Positions 44,271 through 53,665 of a stretch of DNA of 64,000 nucleotides are shown in pieces. The DNA comes from Alteromonas genovensis (GTDB lineage: Bacteria; Pseudomonadota; Gammaproteobacteria; Enterobacterales; Alteromonadaceae). The notes beneath the pieces are model-generated. The model was not told the origin of the DNA and did no database searches. It worked only from the letters and a program-made list of their open reading frames with translations. Location: positions 51,428 to 115,427 of the forward strand of contig NZ_JAAAWO010000013.1 in the NCBI RefSeq assembly GCF_010500895.1, written 5' to 3'. The position numbers were made by a program, and so were the translations under genes. How positions within the stretch are numbered: the stretch's first letter is position 1; each line of letters begins with the position of its first letter.

Positions 44271-46001
44271 ATGGCTGCGGTTAAAACAGGGTTATCAAGG
44301 AAGCTCTTAACAAGAGTACTTTCAGTATATTTTGCGCTTACACTTATTGTGACGGTGGGACAAATATTCACCGAATATCTCAGCACAAAGGACCACGTTG
44401 AAGAAGAGCTTCAAACCCTTAAGAATACGTTTTCTTCTAGCTTAACCCGCGCCATGTGGGAAATTAACGATGACCAGGTAAGAGCCATAGCCGAAGGCCT
44501 TATGTCTATTCCCATTGTAGAGGGTTTGCAAGTACGTGGCGAAAACGGCAACTTTATTACCGAGCAAGGCATTCGTAAAAGTCGCTCACCTAACCCAGTA
44601 GAGCGTGAGGTAATCGAAGACCATTCCGGTGGCGTATTTAGCTACAGCTTCCCTCTGGTGTTTAAGTTCGCAGGCCGAGAGTCTACCGTTGGCGATGTCA
44701 CCTTATACTCTAGTTTCGACACTATTTTCAGCCGAATTGAAGTAGGGGTATTTTTCCTTATCGGCAACGCCATTGTGAAAACCACCTTTCTTGTCTTTCT
44801 ATTTATGACGGCCTTTCGCACTATGCTGTCGGAGCCTCTGCAAAATATTACTGAGCAGATGGGCAGGTTCGACCCCGAACGCCCAGAAGAGAGCAAACTA
44901 ACTCTTGAAGTAAAAGACGACAACGAATTACTGCAATTAAGAGACTCATACAATGGGGTCATTGATGACTTAATTGCCTCAAATCACAAGCTGAAAAGCG
45001 CTCAAGAAGAGCTTACCGCCGCAAACACAAAACTAGACGACCAAAACTTGGTACTCGAACAAGAGGTGGCGAAAAAGACTGCATCGCTGTCGCAAATCAT
45101 GCTCGACCTTGAGCAACAAAAAGATGAGCTTATTGCCCACCAGCGAGAGTTACGTCAAGAAAACAAGAATCGGCAATATATTGAAAGCGAATTGCGCAAG
45201 AAGAACGATGAGCTGGCCGGCTCTATGCAAACCTTAAATCAAGCGCAACAACAATTGGTTGAGTCAGAAAGAATGGCGTCACTGGGCGGGCTTGTTGCCG
45301 GTATTACCCATGACATCAATACGCCTCTTGGGGTCAGTGTTACTGCGGCAAGCTTTCTACAAGAGCGACTTATTAACCTTAAACAAGACTTTGAAGACAC
45401 CAGCTTAACCAGTAAAAGCATGGCAAGTTTTATTGATGAGGCCGACCAGACTGCTAAATTGCTGCTTAACAATCTAGGCAGAGCGTCAGATTTAATTGCC
45501 AGCTTTAAACAAGTCGCCGTAGACCAAACCAGTGAGAATGAGCGCGACTTTGACCTAGGCGAATATATTGCCGAAGTGCTTCAATCCCTCCAGTCTGGTT
45601 ACAAACAAACTAAACACAATATTACGGTAAATTGCCCGCCAGAATTAATAGTCACCTGCGCACCGGGTGCCATCGCGCAAATTGTAAGCAACCTTACTGT
45701 AAACTCGCTTAACCATGCATTTGAAGATAAAGCTGTTGGAAACATCAATTTAAATGTTGAAGCCGTTGATGACCAAGTAGTCATGCATTTTGAAGACGAT
45801 GGTAAAGGCCTCACGAAGGACGAACTCTCTCAGTTATTTGATGCCTTTTTTACCACTAAACGAGGCTCAGGTGGCAGTGGCCTAGGTACGCATATTGTGT
45901 ATAACCTAGTCACTCAATCGTTAAATGGTAAAATTGATGCCCAAAGTGAGCCAGGTAAAGGCCTTCGCTACACCATAACCTTTCCTATAAGCCAACATTA
46001 G
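44271..46001 (+). CDS. Orphan membrane histidine kinase, divergent from phoB
   Basis: A 576-aa sensor kinase. TM1 near residues 15-35 (VLSVYFALTLIVTVGQIF), a periplasmic sensor domain of about 130 residues (ALTRAMWEINDDQV-like start), TM2 near 160-185, a HAMP-like stretch and a long coiled coil (235-330). Phospho-acceptor text is GLVAGITHDINTPLG, where Asp replaces the common Glu after His; this variant occurs in the HisKA class with INTPLG. HATPase: NLTVNSLNHAF, EDDGKGL, GGSGLGTHIVYNLV. No partner regulator is adjacent. Divergence from phoB (about 220 bases) hints at, but does not prove, a link to phosphate control. Confidence 0.9.
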   Translation: MAAVKTGLSRKLLTRVLSVYFALTLIVTVGQIFTEYLSTKDHVEEELQTLKNTFSSSLTRAMWEINDDQVRAIAEGLMSIPIVEGLQVRGENGNFITEQGIRKSRSPNPVEREVIEDHSGGVFSYSFPLVFKFAGRESTVGDVTLYSSFDTIFSRIEVGVFFLIGNAIVKTTFLVFLFMTAFRTMLSEPLQNITEQMGRFDPERPEESKLTLEVKDDNELLQLRDSYNGVIDDLIASNHKLKSAQEELTAANTKLDDQNLVLEQEVAKKTASLSQIMLDLEQQKDELIAHQRELRQENKNRQYIESELRKKNDELAGSMQTLNQAQQQLVESERMASLGGLVAGITHDINTPLGVSVTAASFLQERLINLKQDFEDTSLTSKSMASFIDEADQTAKLLLNNLGRASDLIASFKQVAVDQTSENERDFDLGEYIAEVLQSLQSGYKQTKHNITVNCPPELIVTCAPGAIAQIVSNLTVNSLNHAFEDKAVGNINLNVEAVDDQVVMHFEDDGKGLTKDELSQLFDAFFTTKRGSGGSGLGTHIVYNLVTQSLNGKIDAQSEPGKGLRYTITFPISQH

Positions 46002-46045
46002 GGCGTGTTGAACGTTGCTCTACAAATGTTGGGCTAACAACACGC
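46000..46045. repeat. Inverted-repeat element, GGGCGTGTTGA family, copy 2
   Basis: Starts with TAG of the kinase stop codon: TAGGGCGTGTTGAACGTTGC. The arm GCGTGTTG (46003-46010) pairs with CAACACGC (46038-46045). It shares the first 13 or so bases and the hairpin plan with copy 1. Confidence 0.85.
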
Positions 46046-46207
46046 ACTAAGGCGCACAAACTTTTTATACCGCTTTTCATTGCAAGCCTTGCCCAATTGA
46101 AAACGTACAGGGCTGGCCAAGTATTTCTAACCGTGCATTTCCAATTGCGCGGTGACGCGTAGGTTGATACGCTTGCGCCCTAATTTTTGAATGAGATCTT
46201 CCCTTCT

Positions 46208-47119
46208 ATGTGGTTTAAAAATATAAAAGCATTTCAATTAACACAGCCACTGTCGCTCGATGATGACGATTTAGAACGCATGCTTAACGAGCATGCTTTT
46301 AGGCCTTGCGGCAGCCAAGATATGGCGACTATGGGATTTGCTTCACCCTTTTCTCAAGCTGGCAAGTCGGGCACCATGTTTCACTGTGTTCAGCAGCGCT
46401 ATTGGATAACGTTGAAAAAGCAGGAAAAGATTTTACCTGCAGCGGTTGTTAATGCTGAACTTGAAGAAATGGTTGCCAAAATAGAAATGGAAACTGGCGC
46501 TGCGGTTGGCAAAAAAGCCAAAACAGATTTAAAGCAAGAAATTCAAACGCGCCTGCTACCACAAGCATTCACAAAAAATAGCTATACCCACGGGTTTATT
46601 TCGCTACCGGACAACTTAGTGGTAGTGGATGCCTCATCAGATGGCAAAGCCGAGGCGTTTCTCGCTATGGTAAGAAAGGCGATTGGTTCACTGCCTGTTG
46701 TGCCATTTACCCGTCATAGCCTGCAAAGCGAGTTAACGCATTGGGTAACAGACGCGACGCCAGATAACATCGATTTGCTTGAAGAGGCAGAATTAAAATC
46801 TGCTGACGACACTGGCAGTGTCATTCGCTGTAAAAATCAGCCTCTTGATAGCGACGAAATTAGTCTGCATTTATCTGCGGGTAAACTTGTTCAAAAAGTG
46901 GCGTTTGAATATGCTGAAAGCCTGTCGGCAATAATGTGTGAAGATGGTGCGGTAAAACGCATTAAATTTACCGACCGCATTAAACAAGAAACCGAAGACG
47001 TTCCTAAAGATCAGGTTGAAGCTCGTTTAGATGCCGAGTTTGCCCTGATGTCAGCGGAAATAACCACGCTGTTAAACTTCCTTCGAGATACATTGAAACT
47101 GAATGACAATGACCTGTAG
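46208..47119 (+). CDS. rdgC: RdgC, recombination-associated DNA-binding protein
   Basis: Ring-shaped dimer that encircles DNA and restrains RecA. I start at ATG 46208 (MWFKNIKAFQLTQPL), giving 303 aa, equal to E. coli RdgC; a TTG frame from 46187 is longer. Family text: HAFRPCGSQDMATMGFASPF, LPAAVVNAELEEMVAKIE, FISLPDNLVVVDASSDGKAE and the LPVVPFTRHS segment. It stands alone between the orphan kinase and a divergent transporter-regulator pair. Confidence 0.95.
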   Translation: MWFKNIKAFQLTQPLSLDDDDLERMLNEHAFRPCGSQDMATMGFASPFSQAGKSGTMFHCVQQRYWITLKKQEKILPAAVVNAELEEMVAKIEMETGAAVGKKAKTDLKQEIQTRLLPQAFTKNSYTHGFISLPDNLVVVDASSDGKAEAFLAMVRKAIGSLPVVPFTRHSLQSELTHWVTDATPDNIDLLEEAELKSADDTGSVIRCKNQPLDSDEISLHLSAGKLVQKVAFEYAESLSAIMCEDGAVKRIKFTDRIKQETEDVPKDQVEARLDAEFALMSAEITTLLNFLRDTLKLNDNDL

Positions 47120-47167
47120 TTTTCATTAAAACACACTCTGAAACCTGTTGATTACCCCCAAAGACAG

Positions 47168-47767
47168 CTATTGGGGGTAATGTATTATTGCCATAAATCG
47201 AGTCTCACCCGCATCATCTCTGTAAGCATGCGCCTTATCTGCCGCTAATACGCATTGCTCCCCTGCTTTTAGCGTTTCCCACTGGCCGTTTTGCATCACA
47301 CTTAGCACGCCAGATATAACATGAATACGCTCAGTCACACCTGCTTGGTGAGCTGTGGAGTGTTGCTCATGGTGATGAGATAATACTAATTCAAACACCT
47401 CAAACGACGTGAGCGGATCAAAGGGGAATAGAGTTAAAACCTGCATATTAGGGTCGGCAATTAACTCAACTTGCGGTTGCAGTGCGCTGGTATCATTGCT
47501 GGTTTCCTGACTGCTTTCTTGGCTGTTTTCATGCGTTGTTGCAGTATTCCCTAAGAACGAAGAAAAAGAGCACTGTAGTCCAGTGGCTATTTTCCACAGC
47601 GTAGCAATGGTTGGACTCGACTCCCCTCTTTCTATTTGCCCTAACATGGCTTTTGATACGCCGGTTAACTGAGACGCACCATCGAGTGATAGCTTTCTTT
47701 CGCCCCTTACCCGCCGTAAATTCTGCGCCACATTATGGGTAATTTTACTTCCGCTATCTTTCAACAT
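47168..47767 (-). CDS. XRE-family regulator with C-terminal cupin domain
   Basis: A 199-aa transcription regulator. Helix-turn-helix at residues 15-70 (NLRRVRGERKLSLDGASQLT, VSKAMLGQIERGESSPTIATLWKIA), then a Gln/Glu/Ser/Thr-rich linker and a cupin domain from about 120 (HHHEQHSTAHQAGVTERIHV, GVLSVMQNGQWETLKAGEQC). Such proteins bind a small ligand with the cupin. It is divergent from the BenE-type transporter, with two palindromes between them that should be its operators. Confidence 0.92.
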   Translation of the reverse strand: MLKDSGSKITHNVAQNLRRVRGERKLSLDGASQLTGVSKAMLGQIERGESSPTIATLWKIATGLQCSFSSFLGNTATTHENSQESSQETSNDTSALQPQVELIADPNMQVLTLFPFDPLTSFEVFELVLSHHHEQHSTAHQAGVTERIHVISGVLSVMQNGQWETLKAGEQCVLAADKAHAYRDDAGETRFMAIIHYPQ

Positions 47768-47824
47768 ACCTACCTTATTGCCAAGAAGTCATTAAAACCT
47801 TTTGGCTCAGTATACGTTACTTTT

Positions 47825-47852
47825 GCACTTGTGCGCTATAGCGCACAAGTGC
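47825..47852. promoter_or_regulatory. Palindromic operator 1 of the cupin regulator
   Basis: A perfect 28-base palindrome; its central 20 bases are TTGTGCGCTATAGCGCACAA (47829-47848). It lies 58 bases upstream of the regulator start. Confidence 0.8.
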
Positions 47853-47871
47853 TACTCTTACTGCACTAGCT

Positions 47872-47891
47872 TTGTGCGTTATAACGCACAA
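47872..47891. promoter_or_regulatory. Palindromic operator 2 of the cupin regulator
   Basis: Perfect palindrome TTGTGCGTTATAACGCACAA, identical to the core of operator 1 except for a compensating pair (C-G to T-A). Centres are 43 bases apart, about four helical turns, so both sites face the same side. Confidence 0.8.
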
Positions 47892-47958
47892 CATTTCAAT
47901 AGCGGCGATCACTTTTCAACGTGAACACAGTAAACACGTACAAACGAAGGCATAGACA

Positions 47959-49131
47959 ATGAGTGCATTTTTTTTACGGCATATCAGCGCGGGGGTCACC
48001 GCTGTCATTGTTGGCTATAGCAGTGCCGTTGTCATTGTTATTGACGTTGCGAAGCGTGCAGGCGCATCAGACGCTATGGTGGTAAGTTGGCTACTAGCCT
48101 TAGGACTCGGCATGGGAGTGACTTGTATTGCCTTTTCATGGTTCACTAAAGTCCCCGTGGTAACGGCATGGTCGACACCAGGTGCCGCATTTTTACTTAC
48201 CACAGTAGAGCAATACTCTTACAGCGACGCTATCGGCGCTTTTGTACTTTGTGCTTTTCTATCACTAATAACCGCGCAAAGCAGACTTCTACTTAAACAA
48301 ATTGGCCGTATTCCACCCGCCATTTCTAGTGCGCTCCTTGCCGGCATTTTACTGCCCCTGTGCCTCACTATTTTTAGTGATGTGAATGAGTATCCCTATA
48401 TCGTTGCGTCATTTTTAGTAGTCTATATAGTCGGCAGTCGACTTTTTCCTCAGTATTTAATGTTGGTGCTATTAATTCTATCTCTCATAGTGACCGTTTT
48501 CATGCAGGGTCAGGCAAGTGACCCAGGCTTCACTTTTGAGTTAGGCGCCCCTTTGCCTGTGTGGGTCACACCCACATTGTCATGGTCAGCCGCCATCGGT
48601 TTAGGCGTACCGCTATTTATCATTACAACGCTATCGCAGAACTTACCGGGCATTGCCATTCACCACGTTCACGGCTACTTTCCAGACCATAAACCCATAC
48701 TTTCAGGCATCGCTATTGTGCAGGGAATACTTGCCCCTTTTGGCGGTTTCACTTTTAACCTTGCCGCGATTACTGCTGCAATTTGTATGGGAAATGAGGT
48801 AGATAATGATAAGCAGCAACGTTACAAAGCTGCAATAGCTGCTGGTATTGCTTATGTAATAGTCGGCTTTAGTGCGTCGGCTATCGTGGCACTGTTTGTC
48901 AGCATGCCTAACGTTATCATTCATCTATTAGCAGGGCTGGCTTTGCTAGCAACACTTCAGCGCGCATTTTCCAAAAGTATGGAAACGCAATCTCATCGGG
49001 CACCAGCACTGTTAACACTGCTGTGCACGGCATCTGGATTCAGTTTGCTTTCGTTACCCTCTGCGGTGTGGGGGCTTGGACTTGGGCTCGGATTACTTTT
49101 CGTGCAAAAAAGGGAGGGTAAGCCATCTTAA
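47959..49131 (+). CDS. BenE-family transporter (benzoate/H+ symporter type)
   Basis: A 390-aa inner-membrane protein with about 12 hydrophobic segments. BenE-family text: SAGVTAVIVGYSSAVVIV at the N-terminus, VPVVTAWSTPGAAFLLT, IPPAISSALLAGILLPL, VPLFIITTLSQNLPGIAI and QGILAPFGGFTFNLAAITAAI. The family is named for benzoate uptake, but many members lack aromatic-degradation neighbours, and none is present here. Substrate is therefore open. Control by the divergent XRE-cupin protein is likely from the operators. Confidence 0.9.
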   Translation: MSAFFLRHISAGVTAVIVGYSSAVVIVIDVAKRAGASDAMVVSWLLALGLGMGVTCIAFSWFTKVPVVTAWSTPGAAFLLTTVEQYSYSDAIGAFVLCAFLSLITAQSRLLLKQIGRIPPAISSALLAGILLPLCLTIFSDVNEYPYIVASFLVVYIVGSRLFPQYLMLVLLILSLIVTVFMQGQASDPGFTFELGAPLPVWVTPTLSWSAAIGLGVPLFIITTLSQNLPGIAIHHVHGYFPDHKPILSGIAIVQGILAPFGGFTFNLAAITAAICMGNEVDNDKQQRYKAAIAAGIAYVIVGFSASAIVALFVSMPNVIIHLLAGLALLATLQRAFSKSMETQSHRAPALLTLLCTASGFSLLSLPSAVWGLGLGLGLLFVQKREGKPS

Positions 49132-49165
49132 TTGGTTCTTTTTCATTGAACTTCAATGTAAATAA

Positions 49166-49223
49166 AAAGCCAGCACGTAGTTGCGAATAGACAATGTCTA
49201 TCACAAAAATGTGTGCTGGCTTT
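49166..49223 (+). terminator. Terminator between the BenE gene and the HDOD gene
   Basis: Outer stem AAAGCCAGCAC / GTGCTGGCTTT enclosing an inner hairpin ATAGACAATGTCTAT. T-rich on the plus strand (CTTTCTTTC) and on the minus strand, serving both convergent genes. Confidence 0.8.
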
Positions 49224-49276
49224 CTTTCAATTCAATACCTTGTAAATAAGGTGCTAAGGCCTTAAAGCCATACGCT

Positions 49277-50113
49277 TTACATGAATATTTGTTTCGCTGA
49301 ATTTGACAGCTCTGTAAACTCGTCGCTGTGCAATACGCTGATGTCGTCAACCACGTTCCGCTGCATGGCTAAATTGAGTACGGCATCTTTTTGATTATCC
49401 ATCGCGCCAGATAGGGCTGCGCCCACACGAACAAAGTCAATATAGTCTACGTTTTCAGGAATAAAGCTTAGGTCTTTCCAGTGCTGTGAAACGTTAACAA
49501 AGGTCTCGCCAAATCCCCATTCTTTCATGATGCTCGCGCCCACTCGACCGGATAGCTTATCAATCGCTACATCGAGGAACGAGGGGTTGGCAAAGACTTC
49601 TGGGTGACGCTCGGCTTCAGTTAATACAGGGAGCACACCAATATTATGAACTAATGCGGCTAGCGTCATGGTATCCAGGCTCATCTCACGTTTTTTCGTT
49701 CTCGCTATATAAAGCTGCAGCACCGCCATTGAGTTTGCAACGATATCAACGGTATTCACCCATTCTTTTTGCAAATAGCGCGTAACGATGTCATTTTTTG
49801 ACACAAACAGCTGTTCCATGGCCAACGCAGTAGAAATATTCTTAATTTGGCGAAGACCAATTCGCGTAACAGCTTGGCCAATGGACGTTACTTTTACGCT
49901 ACGCCCCATGTACGCACTATTCGCAATCTTAATCATGCGGGCGCCTAGTGATGGGTCTTGGCCAATAACATCGGCCATTGCATTGAGGTTTATATCAGGA
50001 TCATCAGCCGCTTTTCTTACTTTTAACGCAATTGCTGGAAGCGTAGGCAGTACAAGCGTGTCATTGTTTATTTTTTCAACAAGAATGGTTGAGAGCGCGT
50101 TCTGTGTAGACAT
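49277..50113 (-). CDS. HDOD-domain protein
   Basis: A 278-aa cytoplasmic protein made of one HDOD domain (a helical, HD-like fold without full phosphohydrolase motifs). Text: LPTLPAIALKVRKAADDPDI, VIGQDPSLGARMIKIANSAY, GLRQIKNISTALAM, LAALVHNIGVLPVL and ASIMKEWGFGETFV. HDOD proteins act in signalling and motility control without known catalysis. It is a single gene. Confidence 0.92.
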   Translation of the reverse strand: MSTQNALSTILVEKINNDTLVLPTLPAIALKVRKAADDPDINLNAMADVIGQDPSLGARMIKIANSAYMGRSVKVTSIGQAVTRIGLRQIKNISTALAMEQLFVSKNDIVTRYLQKEWVNTVDIVANSMAVLQLYIARTKKREMSLDTMTLAALVHNIGVLPVLTEAERHPEVFANPSFLDVAIDKLSGRVGASIMKEWGFGETFVNVSQHWKDLSFIPENVDYIDFVRVGAALSGAMDNQKDAVLNLAMQRNVVDDISVLHSDEFTELSNSAKQIFM

Positions 50114-50493
50114 AGTTCTACCCTTAGACTTTTTATGGCTTGTTCAAGCCAATCACTTACTAAAATATTAATATCGTTTATGCAGTAAAGCGCGTTTTGC
50201 TAGCGGCATAATCGATAGTTGTACGTTCGACTTTCATTTTCAATACAGCATCCCTTGGTATTTTCAGCGGGACAGGCTTTTTATAATAGTATAACTTTAA
50301 CCATACTATCGCAGTGTTTCGATTTCGACCAACTAAATATACAGGCTAACAAGCCACCCATTACAGTATAGATAATAGACGAGAAAATACTTTTGATTTC
50401 AAACAACAAAGTGAATAGTAGAAGCTATTTGCCTTTGATGTAAAATCAAATTAGTACAATTAATAAAACTAACGACGGACGGTAAAACAACCA
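50114..50493. other. Intergenic region between the divergent HDOD and DPP III-like genes
   Basis: 380 AT-rich bases. An imperfect palindrome ATAGTAT...ATACTAT lies at about 50287-50310 and could be a promoter or operator. I see no gene. Confidence 0.4.
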
Positions 50494-52194
50494 ATGAAAA
50501 AAATAATAAGAACAGGTCTATCTCCTGTTGCAGCTGCCCTTGCCGGTGTATTTTTGTTAGGCGCATGCAGCCAACCCACAGACACTAATTCTGCAAACAC
50601 AGCGCTTGAAGACACGGCGGACACAAAGCAGACCCTGCTGGTGGATGAGTCAAGACTGGCCATTTATCACCCCGTCGACCTTACCGCTAATTTAGACCAT
50701 CTCAGCGATAATCAGCATAAAATGCTATCGCTTCTCATTGATGCATCAAAAATAATGGATGAGCTTTTCTGGCAACAAGCATTTTTTGGCAGCAAAGCCT
50801 CATTTCTAAGCGGGATTGAAAGTGAAGAGGTACGTCACTTCGCTTCAATTAACTACGGTCCTTGGGATCGTTTAAATGGCGATACCCCCTTTATCAGTGG
50901 CTTCGATACGAAATACGCTGGCGCACAGTTTTACCCCCATGACATGGAAAAGGCTGAATTTGCTACCGCAGAGTTTGCCGATAAGCAGGGGCTATACTCC
51001 ATGGTTAAGCGCGATGAAGCGGGAAATTTATATTCCGAGCCTTATTCAATAGCGTTTAAAAGTGATTTGATGGAAGCCTCTGATCTTCTTCTTGAAGCGG
51101 CAGAGCTTGCTGAAGATGAGAGTTTTAAAGCGTATTTGACACTGCGAGCAGATGCACTCTTAACCGATGACTACCTTGCCTCTGATATGGCGTGGATGGA
51201 CATGAAAACCAATCCTATTGAGTTAGTGATTGGCCCCATTGAATCCTATGAGGATCAGTTATTTGGCTACCGCGCCGCGTTTGAAGCATACGTACTGGTA
51301 AAAGATTTAGCTTGGAGCGAAAAGCTGGCTAAATATGCTGCGTTTTTACCCGAGTTACAGCAAGGACTGCCAGTAGCAAAAGCTTACAAAGCAGAAGTGC
51401 CTGGGTCTGACGCCGACCTAAATGCTTATGATGTTATTTATTATGCAGGTCACTCTAATGCGGGCAGTAAAACCATCGCCATCAATCTACCCAATGATGA
51501 ACGTGTACAGTTGGAGAAAGGGACTCGTCGACTACAGCTTAAAAATGCCATGCAGGCAAAATTCGACAATATCCTCGTGCCTATAGCAGATACGCTTATT
51601 GTTCCTGAGCAGCGTCAGCATATTACCTTCGACGCCTTTTTTGCCAATACCATGTTCCATGAAGTGGCTCACGGTTTGGGCATTAAGAATACCCTTGATG
51701 GTTCAAGCACCGTTCGCCAGGCGTTGAAAGAGCACGCATCCGCATTAGAGGAAGGTAAAGCCGATATTTTAGGTCTCTACATGGTGCAAAGTCTGCTTGA
51801 GAAAGAAGAAATTACAGAGGGTTCACTAGAGGATTACTATGTCACCTTTATGGCCGGCATATTCCGCTCTGTACGCTTTGGTGCAAGCTCAGCCCACGGT
51901 AAAGCAAACATGATTAGGTTTAACTTTTTTGCACAGCAAGGTGCGTTTGAGAAAACTGAAGACGGACTATATCGTGTCAACATGCAAAAAATGGGCGCAG
52001 CCGTTGAAGCGTTATCAGAGTTAATTCTTACCCTTCAAGGTGATGGTGACTATGATGGCGTTGCCGAACTTGTCGAGACAATGGGCGTAATTAGGCCGCA
52101 GCTAAACTCTGACTTAGCCCGTTTAAGCGATGCTAATATTCCAGTGGATATACACTTTAACCAAGGTAAAAAAGTGCTGGGATTGCCCGAGTGA
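50494..52194 (+). CDS. Dipeptidyl-peptidase III-like (M49-type) lipoprotein
   Basis: A 566-aa exported metallopeptidase-like protein. The signal peptide ends in the lipobox LLGAC (Cys about residue 25). Zinc motif HEVAHGLG in MFHEVAHGLGIKNT, and about 50 residues later the EEGKAD motif (ALEEGKADILGLYMV), matching the HExxH plus EExxAD pair of M49-like enzymes. Classical DPP III has the longer HEXXGH, so this is a divergent member. Much of the chain is helical (LLEAAELAEDESFKAYLTL). Substrate unknown; a strong terminator follows. Confidence 0.78.
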   Translation: MKKIIRTGLSPVAAALAGVFLLGACSQPTDTNSANTALEDTADTKQTLLVDESRLAIYHPVDLTANLDHLSDNQHKMLSLLIDASKIMDELFWQQAFFGSKASFLSGIESEEVRHFASINYGPWDRLNGDTPFISGFDTKYAGAQFYPHDMEKAEFATAEFADKQGLYSMVKRDEAGNLYSEPYSIAFKSDLMEASDLLLEAAELAEDESFKAYLTLRADALLTDDYLASDMAWMDMKTNPIELVIGPIESYEDQLFGYRAAFEAYVLVKDLAWSEKLAKYAAFLPELQQGLPVAKAYKAEVPGSDADLNAYDVIYYAGHSNAGSKTIAINLPNDERVQLEKGTRRLQLKNAMQAKFDNILVPIADTLIVPEQRQHITFDAFFANTMFHEVAHGLGIKNTLDGSSTVRQALKEHASALEEGKADILGLYMVQSLLEKEEITEGSLEDYYVTFMAGIFRSVRFGASSAHGKANMIRFNFFAQQGAFEKTEDGLYRVNMQKMGAAVEALSELILTLQGDGDYDGVAELVETMGVIRPQLNSDLARLSDANIPVDIHFNQGKKVLGLPE

Positions 52195-52220
52195 TCGCAG
52201 TTTAATTTTTGCTTTTATAA

Positions 52221-52257
52221 AAAAACGCCGCGTCATTTCCAATAACGCGGCGTTTTT
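52221..52257 (+). terminator. Rho-independent terminator after the DPP III-like gene
   Basis: A 13-base stem, AAAAACGCCGCGT / ACGCGGCGTTTTT, with an 11-base loop. Bidirectional; it also faces the convergent HIT gene. Confidence 0.93.
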
Positions 52258-52286
52258 CATTATCTCATGGTTTTGTAGGGTGCCCG

Positions 52287-52658
52287 CTATTCAACGTGCT
52301 TTTTCATATCTTCTGTGTACGGAGGCCATCCTAACGGCTTCCCAGCCAATACATGAAGGTGAATATGGTAAACCGTTTGACCACCAAACTCGTTGCAGTT
52401 CATGACGGTTCTAAAGCCTTGCTCGGCAACACCTAAATCGCTAGCTACCTTTGCCGCCACTACCGATAAATGACCAACCACTTCCCTGTCGTCAGCAGTA
52501 ATATCGTTGATTGTGGCAATGGCCTTTTTGGGAATAACAAGAAAATGTACTGGAGCTTGCGGATTAATATCCTTAAACGCCAACGCCATGTCATCTTCGT
52601 AAAGAATGTCCGCGGGGATTTCTTTATTAATAATTTTGGTAAAAATAGTGTCCGACAT
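52287..52658 (-). CDS. hinT: HIT-family nucleotide hydrolase (HinT type)
   Basis: Hydrolyses purine nucleoside phosphoramidates. Start at ATG 52658 ([20 protein letters not shown]), with AGGAG about 8 bases upstream; 123 aa. The histidine triad is [11 protein letters not shown] near the C-terminus; [20 protein letters not shown] is also typical. Monocistronic. Confidence 0.95.
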   Translation of the reverse strand: MSDTIFTKIINKEIPADILYEDDMALAFKDINPQAPVHFLVIPKKAIATINDITADDREVVGHLSVVAAKVASDLGVAEQGFRTVMNCNEFGGQTVYHIHLHVLAGKPLGWPPYTEDMKKHVE

Positions 52659-52856
52659 CCTGTTGCTCCTTTTATTCACTCTTCACTTTGACGCGCCTTA
52701 AACGTTATGCCGTTCTGGCGCTCTGCTTTTTTATAAAGCGAGCTCCGCAAAACCACGATTGGCATGTCTGCCTTTCAAATCTGACTTTTTAATCTCGCTC
52801 TCTAGCTGTTTTTTTATTCTGGCTTTTCTGTTCGAGTTTAGCTCTTCAACCAAAGG

Positions 52857-53657
52857 TTAAGCAAAGACAAACCATAAAAGTATTGCACCAAGCGCGAGGC
52901 GGTATATCACAAAAGGAAGCATGCCAATGCGCGCAATCCAGCTTAAGAATAGGTAAATGCAAAGATAAGCACTCACAAAAGAGAACATAGCGCCGTACAT
53001 TAATGCTTGCCAGTCCACCGCCTCGTTGGCTTCAATCAAATCGTAGGTTGCCAGTAAGCCTGCACCCAGTATTACTGGTATAGACAATAGGAAAGAAAAA
53101 CGGGCGCATGCTTCACGCTTTAAGCCAAGCATCAGTCCTGCGGTCATGGTTATTCCCGAACGGGACGTACCGGGTATTAACGCCAACACTTGTGCCAAGC
53201 CAATGAATATAGCTTGTTTTATATTAAGTGTATCAAGCTCGTGCTTTCGCTTGGCGGTCGCATCGGCGTACCACAATACCAGGCCAAAAATAATGGTTGT
53301 TGCGGCAATGACCAGCGCCGTACGGGCGTTGTCTTCAATCCAACCCTTCATAAGAAAACCCACAATAACCGCAGGAATGGTCGCAATAATCACGTACCAC
53401 GCCAGCTTACTGTCAGTGGACTGCTGTTTACTGAACCCTTGCGTACACCATGCAACCGTCATCTGCATAATTTCTTGGCGAAAATAAATCATTACGGCTA
53501 ACAAGCTGCCCACATGAACCGCGACATCGAAGGCCAGCCCCTGGCTTACCCAGCCAAAAAGCTCGGCCGGTAACAGTAAATGCCCAGAGCTACTAATAGG
53601 TAAAAACTCCGTTACCCCTTGGATAATAGCTAAAATTATAATTTCAAAAAGTGTCAT
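52857..53657 (-). CDS. uppP: UppP (BacA), undecaprenyl-diphosphatase
   Basis: Recycles the C55 lipid carrier of cell-wall synthesis. 266 aa with about eight membrane segments. Motifs: IQGVTEFLPISSSGHLLLPA at the N-terminus and LALIPGTSRSGITMTAGLML, which hold the catalytic Glu, Ser and Arg positions. It starts 8 bases after folK on the same strand, so it is in that operon. Confidence 0.96.
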   Translation of the reverse strand: MTLFEIIILAIIQGVTEFLPISSSGHLLLPAELFGWVSQGLAFDVAVHVGSLLAVMIYFRQEIMQMTVAWCTQGFSKQQSTDSKLAWYVIIATIPAVIVGFLMKGWIEDNARTALVIAATTIIFGLVLWYADATAKRKHELDTLNIKQAIFIGLAQVLALIPGTSRSGITMTAGLMLGLKREACARFSFLLSIPVILGAGLLATYDLIEANEAVDWQALMYGAMFSFVSAYLCIYLFLSWIARIGMLPFVIYRLALGAILLWFVFA

Positions 53658-53665
53658 TCCCTTGC

